From Brachionus manjavacas (taxonomy: Eukaryota; Rotifera; Eurotatoria; Ploima; Brachionidae), in the NCBI GenBank assembly GCA_019054805.1, contig JAHQIY010000006.1, positions 3,596,001 through 3,660,000 on the forward strand: a stretch of DNA of 64,000 nucleotides. Reading direction: 5' to 3'. A program made the position numbers and the translations under genes. The notes beneath the pieces were generated by a model. The model was not told the DNA's origin, did no database searches, and saw only the letters and a program-made list of their open reading frames with translations. Shown here piece after piece: positions 22,701 to 34,695 of this stretch (positions are counted from its first letter, which is position 1; the number at the start of each line of letters is the position of its first letter).

Positions 22701-24839
22701 GAGTTTCTGCATTTTGAAAAATTAAAAATTTATTTTTCAAATATTAATACTCTTAATTTAAAATATTTGATAGATGTCTCCTTCCAACTTGAATTGATCA
22801 AATCCCTATTCTATTTATTTTATTTAATTATGGAATTAGATAAAACAAAATTTTCGCAATCGTTTTAATATGTTTTCTTTTAATCTTTGAAGATTGCACC
22901 TTAATGATAAATTTAAGCGATCCCTTGAAATATTAAGTTTCTAGTATCAATAAATTGTTAAGAATAATTAGAAACACGATTCAGTTTTATTTTTGTTAAA
23001 TTTTACCTTTAATTAAACTCTTATTTTTCAAAAATTTATACAAGCATGCGAACTAAAACAAAAGTATTTTTACCGTTCCGTTATTTAAAAAGATAAAATA
23101 AATAGAATTAAAGCATTGATGAAATTTTTGCGAATATTAAAAATTTTGATAAATTAAATAACTATCTTAACCAAATGATAAAAACAGGGAGTTTTAATCT
23201 CTATTTTAATTAGGAGGCTTAATTAAAACGGTAGTTGGAAATCTTTTAATTAATATAATCAAGAACATTCTCCCAATTTTAGATCGAGATCCAAATAAAT
23301 AAAAAAATTTATTCGATTTAAATAAAAAAGTATTTATGGCAAGACAAATAATAAAAATTGGCTAAGTTAGATGGAAGGAAAAAAAAATCCGATTTAGAAT
23401 GTCGCGAAGGAATTCCTCTAGACTAACTTCACAAACAGCAAATTTATCTATCAAGATTCTGATTTGTAAATATATTAAATAAAAATAATGCTTTTTTATT
23501 TTTTCTAAATGGGAAAAATTCAAAAAATCAATAATTTCAATGTTATAATCAAGACGAAATCGGAAAAGTTGAAGTACAGAAAAACAAAATAAACTGGCAA
23601 AAAAAAATAGAAACTAATACACAAACTAATATTCATTCAAGTGAATTATCTTTAACTAAATTCTAGGGAATCATTTTATAGATAGTTGATTTCTTCTTTC
23701 GTTCTTGCAAAATTGGTACGATTCGATCTAGTTATCGATTTCAATATAAATAAATTGAAAGCGTATTAATCAAAATTAATTAAGTTTATTCAACAAACTT
23801 ATTGTTATTAGAGAAGCTATTAATATTTTTAATAGAGTTTTTGGCTCATAAGTTTTCAGCCTAAAAAATTATGCTTGAAAACTTAAAGACCAAGTTACGT
23901 TATTTATAAACTTGAAAATTAACTTTATTAATCTTTTTATAGTCTAAAATCAAGACATTAAACAGGGGAATAATTTGGGCATTCTAAATGAAAAGAATAA
24001 AATTTTACTATATGCTCTGATAATTTTGATTAGGATCAAAGAAATTATAATAGATAAAACAAGAAAATAAATAAAAAAATTCGATCTTTAAAATTTTGAG
24101 TTACAGATTATTTACGGACTGAAAATTTTCACACGAGAAGTAATTCATATTCACTTGATTTAATGGTTTGATAATAAATTCGCCCCTTTATTAAAAATAA
24201 AAGGAAATTATTATTCAAATACGCTATTATTGAATTAGAATCATGAAATTTTGAAAATTCCTTCAATTTTTGTCATCAAAATCAAAATTATAAATAAACT
24301 GATAATCAATTTCTTAAAGTCTAAAATATTTGAAAATATACAAAAGAGAATAAGATTTATTGATTTTTAAATTATTTTCGAGAAAAATTATTTAATTTGT
24401 TGTTTAAATAAGAAGGTATAATGAGTATGTTACAAAAAACGTAATCTTTTAGCACGCAAATAAATATTTTATTACTTTTAAGCAATTATTTTAAATATTC
24501 CTACAAAAATAAAAAGCTTTTAATTTTTTAATTGCTTAAAAAGTTTTCCTAAAGAAGCAAAATATTCAAATAAATATTTAATTCTGCAAATATTCGATTA
24601 GGAAAAAAGTCCCACAACTTTTAAAAAAGCTGATTTAGAAATAAAATTTTGAATCTAGGGTTCATTTTGTTGATATAATCAATGATATAAATTTCAAATG
24701 CCTTTATTGATTTAAAAATTTCTTTCGGAGATCAATGAAAAGATTTTGAGAGCGAATTTTGTCAAATGTTATTTGGCTTCTTAAAATGATTATTTTTAAA
24801 TTTTGACAACTAAAAAATAAAATTTCTATGTTTAAATAG
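19709..24839. other. Long AT-rich gene-free interval
   Basis: About 5.1 kb with no supportable gene. Open frames are short and of biased composition. One compositionally different patch lies at 22490-22590 (see findings). The part next to 19708 should contain the promoter of the second receptor gene. Confidence 0.5.
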
Positions 24840-25190
24840 AATAACTTAAAATAAAATATGTTTGTTTTATAAATGTGTCGCCCTAAAAAGTCGAAATACA
24901 GACGTAAGTAGAAACCTACCATGGTTAAAGTCCTGAGGCTCGCTAGAATCGACACGAGGGAATGATGACCTTATAGAGTGACTCTTAACATCGAACCAAA
25001 TAACCAACCGCCAACCAGTTCTCCACTACACTGTTCTTCCTCTTCAAACATTATTATCATCTTTTAATTAATTACATACTGGCATAATGAATTTTACTGA
25101 TTAAGCGTACATACCATACTTACCATTTCCCATCTTCGCAAGTCTAGCTTGCTAGCTTGTTGTAACTTATATTATTATTATTTAAAAAAT
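24840..25190 (+). repeat. CR1-like LINE 3' UTR fragment with (TTA)n end
   Basis: A GC-richer island in AT-rich DNA. It ends with TTCGCAAGTCTAGCTTGCTAG, then TTGTAACTTATATTATTATTATT. This parallels the ends at 7686-7802 and, inverted, at 62020-62290. No RT coding sequence is kept. I infer a 5'-truncated LINE copy. Confidence 0.55.
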
Positions 25191-25755
25191 AATATTTTTT
25201 TTTTTAACACTAAATGGCAACATATTATTAGTTTTTTGTTTTAATTTTTTAACAAGAATGTATTGTCGAAGAACCAATTTCAATCACTATGCTTTTTCAA
25301 GTAAATTTTATTTTTAAATTTGTCAAACTTAAATACAATGTTGTCTGTACAGTTATTTTTAAATTATTATACTGGTTAAAAACTTGAATCATATTTCTAA
25401 TTCTACAAAATTGATATGATTATTTAAAAAATGATATAATATTTCATGATCAAGATGCTTTTTGGTCTAATTGAATATTTTATGTTTTATCTACTCAAAA
25501 TGAATTTAATAACTAAATTATTATCCTGATATTTGCAAATAAAAGTTAAAGCTTTGCAGGAAATCCGAGTCGATTTTTTATTGATTAGAAAAAAAAATAA
25601 AAATTGAGAGAATTAGTTAATTTTTTAAGCTTTTTATCTTTAAGCTTAAGATTACTGTGAAACGAAAATAAAATTTTTAATTCGCATTTTTGAACAGATA
25701 TTAAGAAAGAGCAAATGATTTAAAATAAGAGATAAACAAAAATAAATAAATATGC
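25191..25755. other. AT-rich spacer 3' of PSMD3
   Basis: No coding frame or repeat identified. Confidence 0.5.
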
Positions 25756-27522
25756 TCATGGAAAACCATCGTCATCTTCATCTGCCATTTCTTTGGCGTA
25801 TTCAAGTTCCTCTTCTTCGCGGGCTCTCCTCTCCTAAAATATTTAAGATTAAACTTTTATTTTCAAATAAATCTGAATTCGCTACTTCTGCAGTTTCTAA
25901 TTCTTCGCTATACTTTTTAGGCGGAAATCTCATTGCCTTAACTGATTGATTACGCAATTCCAAACAAAACTTGATGCGTTGATTGAAAACTTTCATAGGA
26001 TCCAGAGTCGAATAAACATCGGTCAAGTCTTTGGTCTGGACAAAACCTCCCTCATGATCGATGTTTGCCTCTATTACGCCATCTCTCACTGCTTTGGCAA
26101 CAATAAATTCTGCATCAACTGCTGAATCCAAATGGAGCTTATTTGCAATATTTTCCAAACTTATCTTGGAATATGACAAGCTAATTATCTTTACACCCGT
26201 TTTAATTACATTGTGTCTCAGTCTTTTTGAATAAATAAAATTTTGATAGACTTTTCTTTTTTTAAGTTTACCTAATAATCAAAGTCCATGTATTTTCTTT
26301 CATAAATTTTTCTCCAAATTTGTCCAGAACCTCGTTAAATTTGGCCAAATTTCCTGCACGCACAGCTTGTGTCAACTGGAAATAGGGCTGTAAAGCTTTT
26401 TTGAGCTGGGCATTTCGGAAAATAGCTTTATCCGGTATTTCCCCCAGTAACAACTCGACAACTATGGCAAATTTTTGAACTGTTTGCTTAAAGCCAACAG
26501 CCTCGTTTTGCGGAGCCTTACGCAAAGCCTGAATCAAATTTTTATGAGCTTCAGTGTATTCCAATTGAATGGCTTTAATGCGGCCGTAATAGAATAAATA
26601 TCGAGCCCATTCATTGTTAGAAGCGTGCAGTGGAAAAGTTACTTTGCTTACTAATTTTAGAGCTTGGTCATATAAATTGTAGTGCAAATAGCTTCGCAAA
26701 AGACAATTGATTAAAACAGCAGTGCCCTCATAATCATTTCGGAGTACTGATGTTCTCAAACGAGAATGCAAAAAGCTTGAATTTAAAGATAAAAAAAATA
26801 TTGATTAAAATTTTTTTTATAAATTTTTTTACAATCTAATTTGATCCAATTTTCCAACTATTTCATATATTCTTGTGTAGAAAAAATAACAACGCGCTGC
26901 TATTATGTCCAAAGTGCGTCTATTCTGACTCATTATTTTCTCCACAATTTTCTCAGCTAAATCAATGCCCTAATAATCAAAAAAAATAGATTATTTTGGA
27001 ATGATTTGAAAAACAATACTTGATTATTTTTTTGGCGATCAATGGCAAATACCAGAACCAATAAGTGAATGTAGAGATCTACTTCAGGCAATAAAGATTT
27101 GGATTTTGTAGTAGACTGAGGAACTGACTCGGGTTTTGGATTAGCCTCGTCTGTGTCCATGGGCTAATAAAAAAAATTTGAAGAAAAATTTTTGACTTAA
27201 TTTTTTTTACCGCTACAGAAGATTGGGTATCAATAAAAGAAAGCAAAAATTCTTTGTCAACCTGAGCGTTTTGACTCGTGTAATAATTATTTATAGCTCG
27301 TTTTAGAATCGAGTCATTTAGACGCTTACGAATGGAAAATATGGTTCTCATGACACGAATTAAAAAGCGGTTTTCTTTTTGCTGAATTCCTTTTTCGATT
27401 GACTTGACATTTTCCTTAATATCATCAAAAGTAAGAGTGTCAGAATCTTTGACCTCCTTGACTTCTTTTGTATCCTTCAAGTCTTTCAGGGGAGTTTCGG
27501 GCTTTTTTTCTTCCACTTTCAT
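25756..27522 (-). CDS. PSMD3: 26S proteasome non-ATPase regulatory subunit 3 (Rpn3)
   Basis: Lid subunit of the 19S regulatory particle, which recognises and de-ubiquitinates substrates. Minus-strand exons: 27211-27522, 27020-27163, 26833-26969, 26272-26775, 25886-26222, 25756-25833; phases agree, giving 503 residues (human about 534). The N-terminus is Lys/Glu-rich and disordered. The middle has helical repeats ([17 protein letters not shown]). The C-terminal PCI domain is very well conserved ([47 protein letters not shown]). The acidic end [15 protein letters not shown] is a family signature. It is divergent from CFAP161 across 377 bp. No oddities seen. Confidence 0.97.
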
Positions 27523-27899
27523 TTTTAAATTTGTACAATTCCAAAATATTCAGAGATGAAAAGATATATTTAATATTTCAAAATATTAAGTATTCTCTGT
27601 TAAAGTAAAGAGTGATGAATCAAATTTAAAAACAAATTTTAAAATGTTTAATTCCAATGCACATCCAAGTTAATTTTAAATTAAATTTTTGCAACTTTTT
27701 TTTTTTTGAAATTTGCATTCATCGAGCTAGATCCCTGAAATAGTCTTACCTCAATTTAATTTCAACAGCTAATATACTAATTAAATATTCCAATTGTCAT
27801 AGAAACCTATACTTCTATTTAGTGTTTATAAAATTTTAAATCACAATTTTTTTCCGAAAACGACTAACAGCTTAATTCTTTAGCTCAAATCCTTAAAAA
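27523..27899. promoter_or_regulatory. Shared 377-bp spacer between divergent PSMD3 and CFAP161
   Basis: The two start codons (27522 on minus, 27900 on plus) face away from each other, so both promoters must lie in or overlap this interval. I see no TATA box or other motif that stands out from the AT-rich background. A bidirectional promoter is inferred from layout only. Confidence 0.5.
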
Positions 27900-28932
27900 A
27901 TGTTTCGCCCATATAACCGAAATGTCCTTATCGGCAATTGGCTTGAAGATCGAGCCCTTGAAGAAGTAAAATAAAAAAAAAAATAAAATAAAAACTTATT
28001 TTAAATATTTTGACAGGACATTATAAAAGATTACCTGGACAAAAAAAACAGAGGGGAACTTGCTAGTCAAAAAGCTTTGTCAAATCAAATTACTTCAGTA
28101 AATTTGACCACTGTTAATGATCACAAAGTTCATTCAGGTGATGTGATTATGCTCAAATGTGATGGAAATATCAATGCACCAAGTCCTCTGCTTCCGAAAG
28201 CATATCGAGATGACTGCTTTATAATTTGTAATGGTGGCTCAGCTGGTGGAATCACAACTTTATCGCCTTCCAATATCAGTTCCTTTATAATAAAGAGGTA
28301 CTTTATCCTTTTTTGTTTAATTTTTTTTTAGTAAAAATTAAAAATAAAATGCTTTTTGTATTTTCTACGATTTTGATATTTTTGTTTAAGTGTTGATGGA
28401 AGTCCTTTGGGTACTCCGATAAAATTTGGACAGCCATTCATAATTACCACTCTGGATGGAGCAGTAAGAAAATTTTCAATTTAAATTTTAAATTGTATTT
28501 AATCTCTTTTTTAATATTTTAAAAGGGTTTCCTGCATAGTGATCCTCTTTCATATGACAAAGCAGCTAGAAGATCGCGACTTCAAATTGTTGATTTTGCT
28601 CCAGTTTATAACCATGAATGTGACTGGGTTGCTACATGTTTGAATCCGAAATTCAGACTTGAAACAGAGGGGGCAGATATTCCGGTAATTAAAATTTTTT
28701 TATTTATTCTAAATAAATCTTTGCTTTAATAAAGGCTAATGAGAAAATTGTAATTCTAAACATGAAAACAAACAAGGCTTTGGCTGTAGTTTGCGATTTT
28801 AATAACAAATCGCGATTCGAAATAGTTGCTAATACATTTTTGGATTCGCATAAAGCCGAAGAAGATGTGAACCATTGGAGAATTGTGACTAATTTACCAG
28901 TTGTACCAGAACCAGAAACAACAGAAAATTGA
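27900..28932 (+). CDS. CFAP161: Cilia- and flagella-associated protein 161
   Basis: Axonemal protein; in other animals it is a microtubule inner protein of motile cilia. Exons: 27900-27965, 28017-28297, 28391-28463, 28526-28684, 28735-28932; GT-AG with consistent phase, 258 residues (human about 300). The start MFRPYNRNVLIGNWLED agrees with the family's N-terminal (Y/F)RP..R.GNW..D motif. Internal landmarks are GDVIMLKCDG, GTPIKFGQPFIITT and the HECDWVATCLNPKFRLE segment, plus the C-terminal VNHWRIV. Its presence implies motile cilia in the organism. It ends 113 bp from the convergent TRAPPC11 stop codon. Confidence 0.9.
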
Positions 28933-29045
28933 ATAATTTTTTCTAAGAGTTTCAATAATTTTTATAAATAAAATTTTAAGTTTCATCGAATTTTATTAAC
29001 TAAAAATTAAATAATTAAATTTTCGAATGATTAAAATAGAAAACT

Positions 29046-32000
29046 TCATGATTCTTTTAAAATAGATTCGATTTTTTCCGGAAATATGAAAAGAAGAGAA
29101 GGTATCATATTTTTAATTACTGAATCAAAGCTGTACGAACTATGCAAGTCACTTTCTTGTTTTTTGACTGCCTCACTATATGCTAATGGAGACTGTACTT
29201 TAACATGAAAGGATGGAAGTTCACAATGTCCAACTTTGAGTGGATAAATCATAAATGAAAAAATGTTGGTTTCAAAAGGCATGATTTGCATTAATTCCTA
29301 AATTTTAAAATTAATTAGAATAAAAGAACCCATTTGAAAAGCCGATTTACCAATTTTTTTCCTGCTATCCCAAAATATTCATTTTCCTCGAGTGTGCACT
29401 CCATTTCCAGAACTTCTTCTAATTTATTCTTAATTTCATATTTGATAATCAGCTCTTTTCCTAACCATCCATATGATGGCAGATTGGGTTCTATTAGGAA
29501 AGGAAATTTCTCAGCTGGAATTTGTGGAAGAACATGCTTTGTAAGTGTGTTTAAAGCACTCGTTGTTTCATCATTTACTTTTCCATTAGTTGAATCATCT
29601 TCACTTTTCTCTTGCTCTAAAACAGACCCAAATTCAGTTCGCTTCCATTCCAAAATTAATTCTCCCGGAAATATTTTTTTTCCGTCTGAGTCCGGTTCAG
29701 CAACAATACAAAAACATTCTGGAGCAATATTTTCAGAATTCAAAATCTCATCTTTCAAAAGTGATTCATTTTCTTCTGATTTAAATTTTACAAATTCGTT
29801 CTTTAATAATTTTAATTAAAAACATAAATCTAAAGCAATTCAATGAATACTTTTAGTAGAATACTATTTTTGAATTTAAGCGAAAACGGTGTTTCATTTT
29901 TAATGTCACAAAGTACAAAAAATGGCTCCCCAAAGCGAACTAAATTAATTTCGCCGAGCTATATTTGATAATTAATTTTGAAGGTTTTAATATTAAAAAA
30001 TTTTAATATCTAACTCACTTGCATTGATAAGCATTTAACATTAAAACTGAATGGCTGCATCGGTTCTAATCTTATCTTGTTTTCTTGAACACAGCTGCAT
30101 TTTATTATCCTTTTATTTGTGGTCTCAATTCCAAATTCATTCTTATCTGAATCTCCAGATGTTTTTCTTTTTAATTCCGTTTCATTGGTAAAATTAATCT
30201 AAAATTATTTTCAAAATGTAAACCATAATATTAAAATAGAATTTATTTAAGAAGGTGTTATTCATGCTTAATGTTAGTTGTTGAATACTTACTCTTCTTA
30301 CTAAGACGTCTACAGTATATTTTACCTTTTAGAAAATATAAACAATTCAAAATATTCAAAAAGTTCAAATTTTTGATATTTTTTTAAATATTTTTAGTTA
30401 CCTTTATTGACAGATAAAATGGTCGTATTTCATTTATTTGAATGAATACCACTTTGTTGATCTATAAAAAATAATTGAATTTTTTTCTAAATATTTTTTT
30501 CTAATTACTTTTTGATTTGAGTCTAGATTAGGCAAAAATTTTGTTTGTTCAAGCTCATTTATATCTTTGTCAATATTTTCGATCCAAATTCGAGCTTCAA
30601 AAAGTAAAATCGTTAAAATATAGTTTAAATTAAAAATAAATTTTTACCTATTCCAGAATCTATAGTACTTATTGGAGCATCTAAATCACTTCCTGCATTA
30701 ATTGGCAAAATTTCTACGCTCATGCTTTCAAAAGTTTTAGTAAAAATCTAAAAATTAAATTATTAAATTATTACCTTAGATTTTCAATTACTGATTCCTC
30801 ATTATTGAATATTGTTATTTTAACCGGATAGAATTCATTAACAATTATTGGTGACTTATGATCTAAACCAATATCAATTTTAGCTTTACGAGAGACTATA
30901 CTATAATTAAAATAAAATAAATTTATAATAGATAAAGCTAACTTTTAATAAATAAGTGCTTACCTGGTTAATGGAACTATGTTTATTTGTTCCCAATCCG
31001 GTCCCAGAGAATCATCATTTTGCTTGTAACAATGAGATAATTTGCTAAAGGTGTTAGTGGTCAAGTTTTCATCTTTCAGTGCATTTTTGCATTCACCTGT
31101 CCAATTAAGCACTAAAGACCGTGTTTTAGTGCTGCCCAATTCTAGGCTGATAGAAGTAATCTCCAAGTATCGTCCAATATCATTTTTTTCCGGCAAGAAA
31201 TTAAATTGGATTTCGTATATTTTGTTCGGTTCGAAATAAAGTGTTTTTTTGTCATCAATTATACAATTTGGATTATAATCTGGCAAATTAAAGCAAATGC
31301 TTAGTTTATTAAATTGAATAGGATCAACACACTCTGTCCTAAAGTAAACTTTTAGGTCAATAAATTCATTTGAATTGAAAATTGTTGAGCTAAATTGGGC
31401 TTTGCAATCAACTTTAAAACGAAAATTTCAGAATTAGAAATTTAGTAAATAAATTAAACATTTGAAATGGGAAACCTGTTATAACTGTTTTAATAAAATT
31501 TTGAAATTATAAAACACAAAAAATAGGAATATTATGTCACCACACACTTGAGCATGACCAACACACATTCAGTTTCTGATGAGCACACAACTTTAAAAAT
31601 ACACATCTAAATTGTGTCGTCAAGTTTAAAAAATATTTCAAAATTTTTTCTTGCATAAACAACTTTTCTTAAGTTTTTATTTAAAATTAGATTTTCAATC
31701 GAAGCAAAACTGTTTTTTTTTTAAATTTATTTAAGGCTCTACTTGCTTGTAGGACATTTCCTTTTTAGCTTTAAAAACAAACTTTTAAAGCCAGAAAATA
31801 TGAAAAAATCTCCATTTTTAAATAATAATTTTTACAAAAACAAAATTTTTATTTATGTTCTCAAAACATGCAACAATTTAATTATTCAATTTACGCTTAA
31901 CTCTTTTAAATTCATTAATTCTAAAAAAAATATTTTTAGCCAGTTTTGACATAGCTATAGTAAAAATTGGAACACAAATAACTCCGTCCAGATTAATTGA

Positions 32001-34695
32001 ATAGTATTTGACCAGATCTCGCTAAAAATCTACAACTTTAATATGCTTTCTTCTATTTATAAAATCACGTTTTACTGACTGATAAAATGACTAAATTTAA
32101 GAAATATTCAAGATACATAGTCAACATAGTATGAATTTAAAAAAATGTGAAAAACACACCTAGTGTGTAAAATAAATTTTTTTTTATTTTTTATCAAAAT
32201 TAAATTATCAAATTTTTATCTTAAATTAACAACACACTTTAAGTGTGTATTTTTCAAGTTGTGTGCTAATCACGAATTGAATGTGTGTTGATCAGTCTAT
32301 AGTGTGTGGTGTTTATGAAGACCATAAAAAATCAAGATACATTTTAAAGCATAGCCAAAAAATAATTTACCGAAAGGAACAATACGACCAACATTTGCTG
32401 ATATTATATTATTCGTTTGATTATTTTCAGCATTTTTCGAAAATTCTTCCAACCATTTTTGTGAAACATCTTCATCTTTATCTGTGTTTATTTGATGATA
32501 TTCAGCAATTGGAACTTCATTCTTTGAAAATTTGATAATAAAATTATGAATGATGTTAAAATTTGATTTAGACTTACTAAAATTACTCGGATTAAGTTTT
32601 TTTGAAAATTTGACTTTATTTCATTAGACAGCAAAATATTTTTACCAATAATTTCTACGCATAATAAACAATAATTCTGAATATCTGATACCAAATAAGC
32701 ACATCTTTTAATCAATTTTAATTAAATTTTTTTGAAAAATAAATTCAATACAAAAATTTTACTTTAAAGCATTAAAAATTACTGAAGTCAAAATTGGCCA
32801 CCAATGCTCATTATTGTAATCATTTAACACATTTATATATATACTGGAATAAAAAAAGTAATCCTTTTAATAATTTTTGCTTAAAAGTTTTTACTTTAAA
32901 GACTCTTGATAGTCTTTTGCGTCAAAATATTCTTCAGCCATGCACACACCTTAAAAAATTTATTTACTTAAAATTATTTTTCGAAAACTATTTAAAATTT
33001 TAAAGTTTTAAAGTAAAATTACTTAAGTATTGTTTCATCCTTCTGCAATTGAATTGTTTAAAATGAAAAATGGCTTGTTTAAACAAATTGGCAACTAATG
33101 GCTAAACAAAATTTTTAATTTTCCAAAGAAAAGCTAACGAAAGCTCAGCAATTACTGATAAATTTTCTCGGGACTCAAGTTCAATCAAACATGTTAGTGC
33201 TTCAGTTTCTTTTTGTTGATCAAGTATTTCAATGGCCTTATTTCCTTGACGCCATGGCCTCTGACCAAAATACTCCAAATTATTTAGAAATTCGATGGGT
33301 GATGGATTTTCAGAATTGTGCTGTTTGAAATTCAAGTTTTTACTTTTTAATAACTCTTGTAAATGCACCCGTCTCTGAATTGTATGAGTAGCGGCAGAAT
33401 GAAAATAAAAACCTGGATGCTGCGTCTGGACAGCACTTACGTACTCTTTTTTCAATGCGTTGTCAAAAAGCTCACCCATTATCTGAAATTGTTTGGCCAG
33501 CCATGCCGAATGTTCAAAGTTCAAGTCAATCGGGCCAATTTTAACTTTAAAAATGTCTATATGCTTACGAAATTGCTCTATGGCATCAAGAGGATGTTTA
33601 ATTTCGAAAAAAAGCTTGCATAGTTTATAGTTTATGATTCCAGCAACTAATTTTATCTCTAGTACATTTGGATCATTTGATCTGATATCCAAAATGCTTT
33701 GATAAGCAAGTTTATAATTTCTTTTTAGATAATTAGATTTAAATATTTTTTGGATCATTATTTTCAAAGTTACTCTATGGCTTTTAAAATGTCCTGTTTT
33801 GTTTCACTAAAAAAAGCTATCTTTATCGACAACCTCACTAAAAGATACTAAAAAATACTGAGAGACTCCGATATTAAGATCTTAGGATATTTTCTGATTA
33901 CCTGATGTGTGACTTTAATAAGTGAGTCGCGTTTTAGTTTTATTGCCTTAATTTCCTGGTTGTAATATGATTGAGCTGGTTCAGTAAATGCATCATCCTC
34001 TAGTCTTAGCAGAATTAAAATGAGCTTTAATTAAAGATCTAATTTTACTTAAGAATATATCCTTGTAAATATTCGGCATGAAGCAAATATAAATAATTAG
34101 TTTTGATTCCACAAGCGTTACAAAGAGATGGATAGCGTTCCCTAGCCAAACCATTTTCATTATCTACTGGCAGATTTGGTTTTTTTTGAATAAGTATCAG
34201 TATAACTTTTGTATTTCTATCATGTAAGCTTTGTCTAAATAAATTTATATTAAAATTTTATTGTTAAAATTTGAATTAGTTAACTACTTTACTAGTTCAA
34301 CTTTAGTTGCACATTCCATTTGTTTTTCTTTCCAATTCGGTTCGTCCCATTCAAGATCAAAAAATACAACTACTAAGCTTGGTATGTTGTATAAATGCTT
34401 GTTGAACCAATTTGTTTTAAGTATTCCTTTCTCAGTGTACACCTCTAATGAGCGCTTAAATTTTAGAATTAGTTTATAAGAAAAAGAAATCAAGAATAAA
34501 AACCTTGCTTTTAGCTCTTGGATATTCATGATCACCGTCCAAAAGCAAGTATCGGAATTTTAAGTTGCTCCTTGAGTTAAACCCGTTCCAGATTTCTTTG
34601 TGGACTGCATTATGCTTTATATCAAGACCAGTTAAAATAACCAACGGTAAAGGTAGAACCGACAGTTCTTCAGGAATATAGCTTGCCCAAGACAT
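29046..34695 (-). CDS. TRAPPC11: Trafficking protein particle complex subunit 11 (foie gras/gryzun family), 21 exons
   Basis: Subunit of the metazoan TRAPPIII complex in ER-to-Golgi traffic and autophagy. Exons: 34504-34695, 34288-34454, 34049-34234, 33902-34004, 33774-33847, 33139-33720, 33023-33042, 32895-32949, 32763-32843, 32578-32704, 32371-32521, 30964-31411, 30792-30900, 30648-30747, 30509-30594, 30402-30461, 30293-30325, 30019-30198, 29851-29958, 29351-29800, 29046-29297. Phases close to 1187 residues (human 1133). Landmarks: [45 protein letters not shown], then the foie-gras domain ([24 protein letters not shown] FGQRPWRQG) and the gryzun-type C-terminal half ([28 protein letters not shown]). 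The 33139 donor (GTTAGC) is the weakest boundary and may hide a missed small exon. The 959-bp intron 31412-32370 carries a TIR element. Confidence 0.93.
31539..32311. mobile_element. 773-bp terminal-inverted-repeat element (MITE-like) in a TRAPPC11 intron
   Basis: The left end (CACCACACACTTGAGCATGA, continuing to about 31620) and the complement of the right end (CACCACACACTATAGACTGA, from 32311 back to about 32232) are alike over about 80 bp, both including CAACACACATTCA and AGCACACAAC blocks. TTATG occurs just outside both ends as a possible target duplication. The interior is AT-rich with no transposase. It lies wholly within the intron between the 32371-32521 and 30964-31411 exons. Confidence 0.85.

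Noticed and set aside
19709..24839. CRISPR-like or satellite arrays
   Set aside because: I looked for regularly spaced repeats and found none; CRISPR is not expected in an animal genome.
29334..29819. 161-codon open frame on the plus strand
   Set aside because: Antisense shadow of a TRAPPC11 exon (29351-29800); the minus-strand product matches the family.
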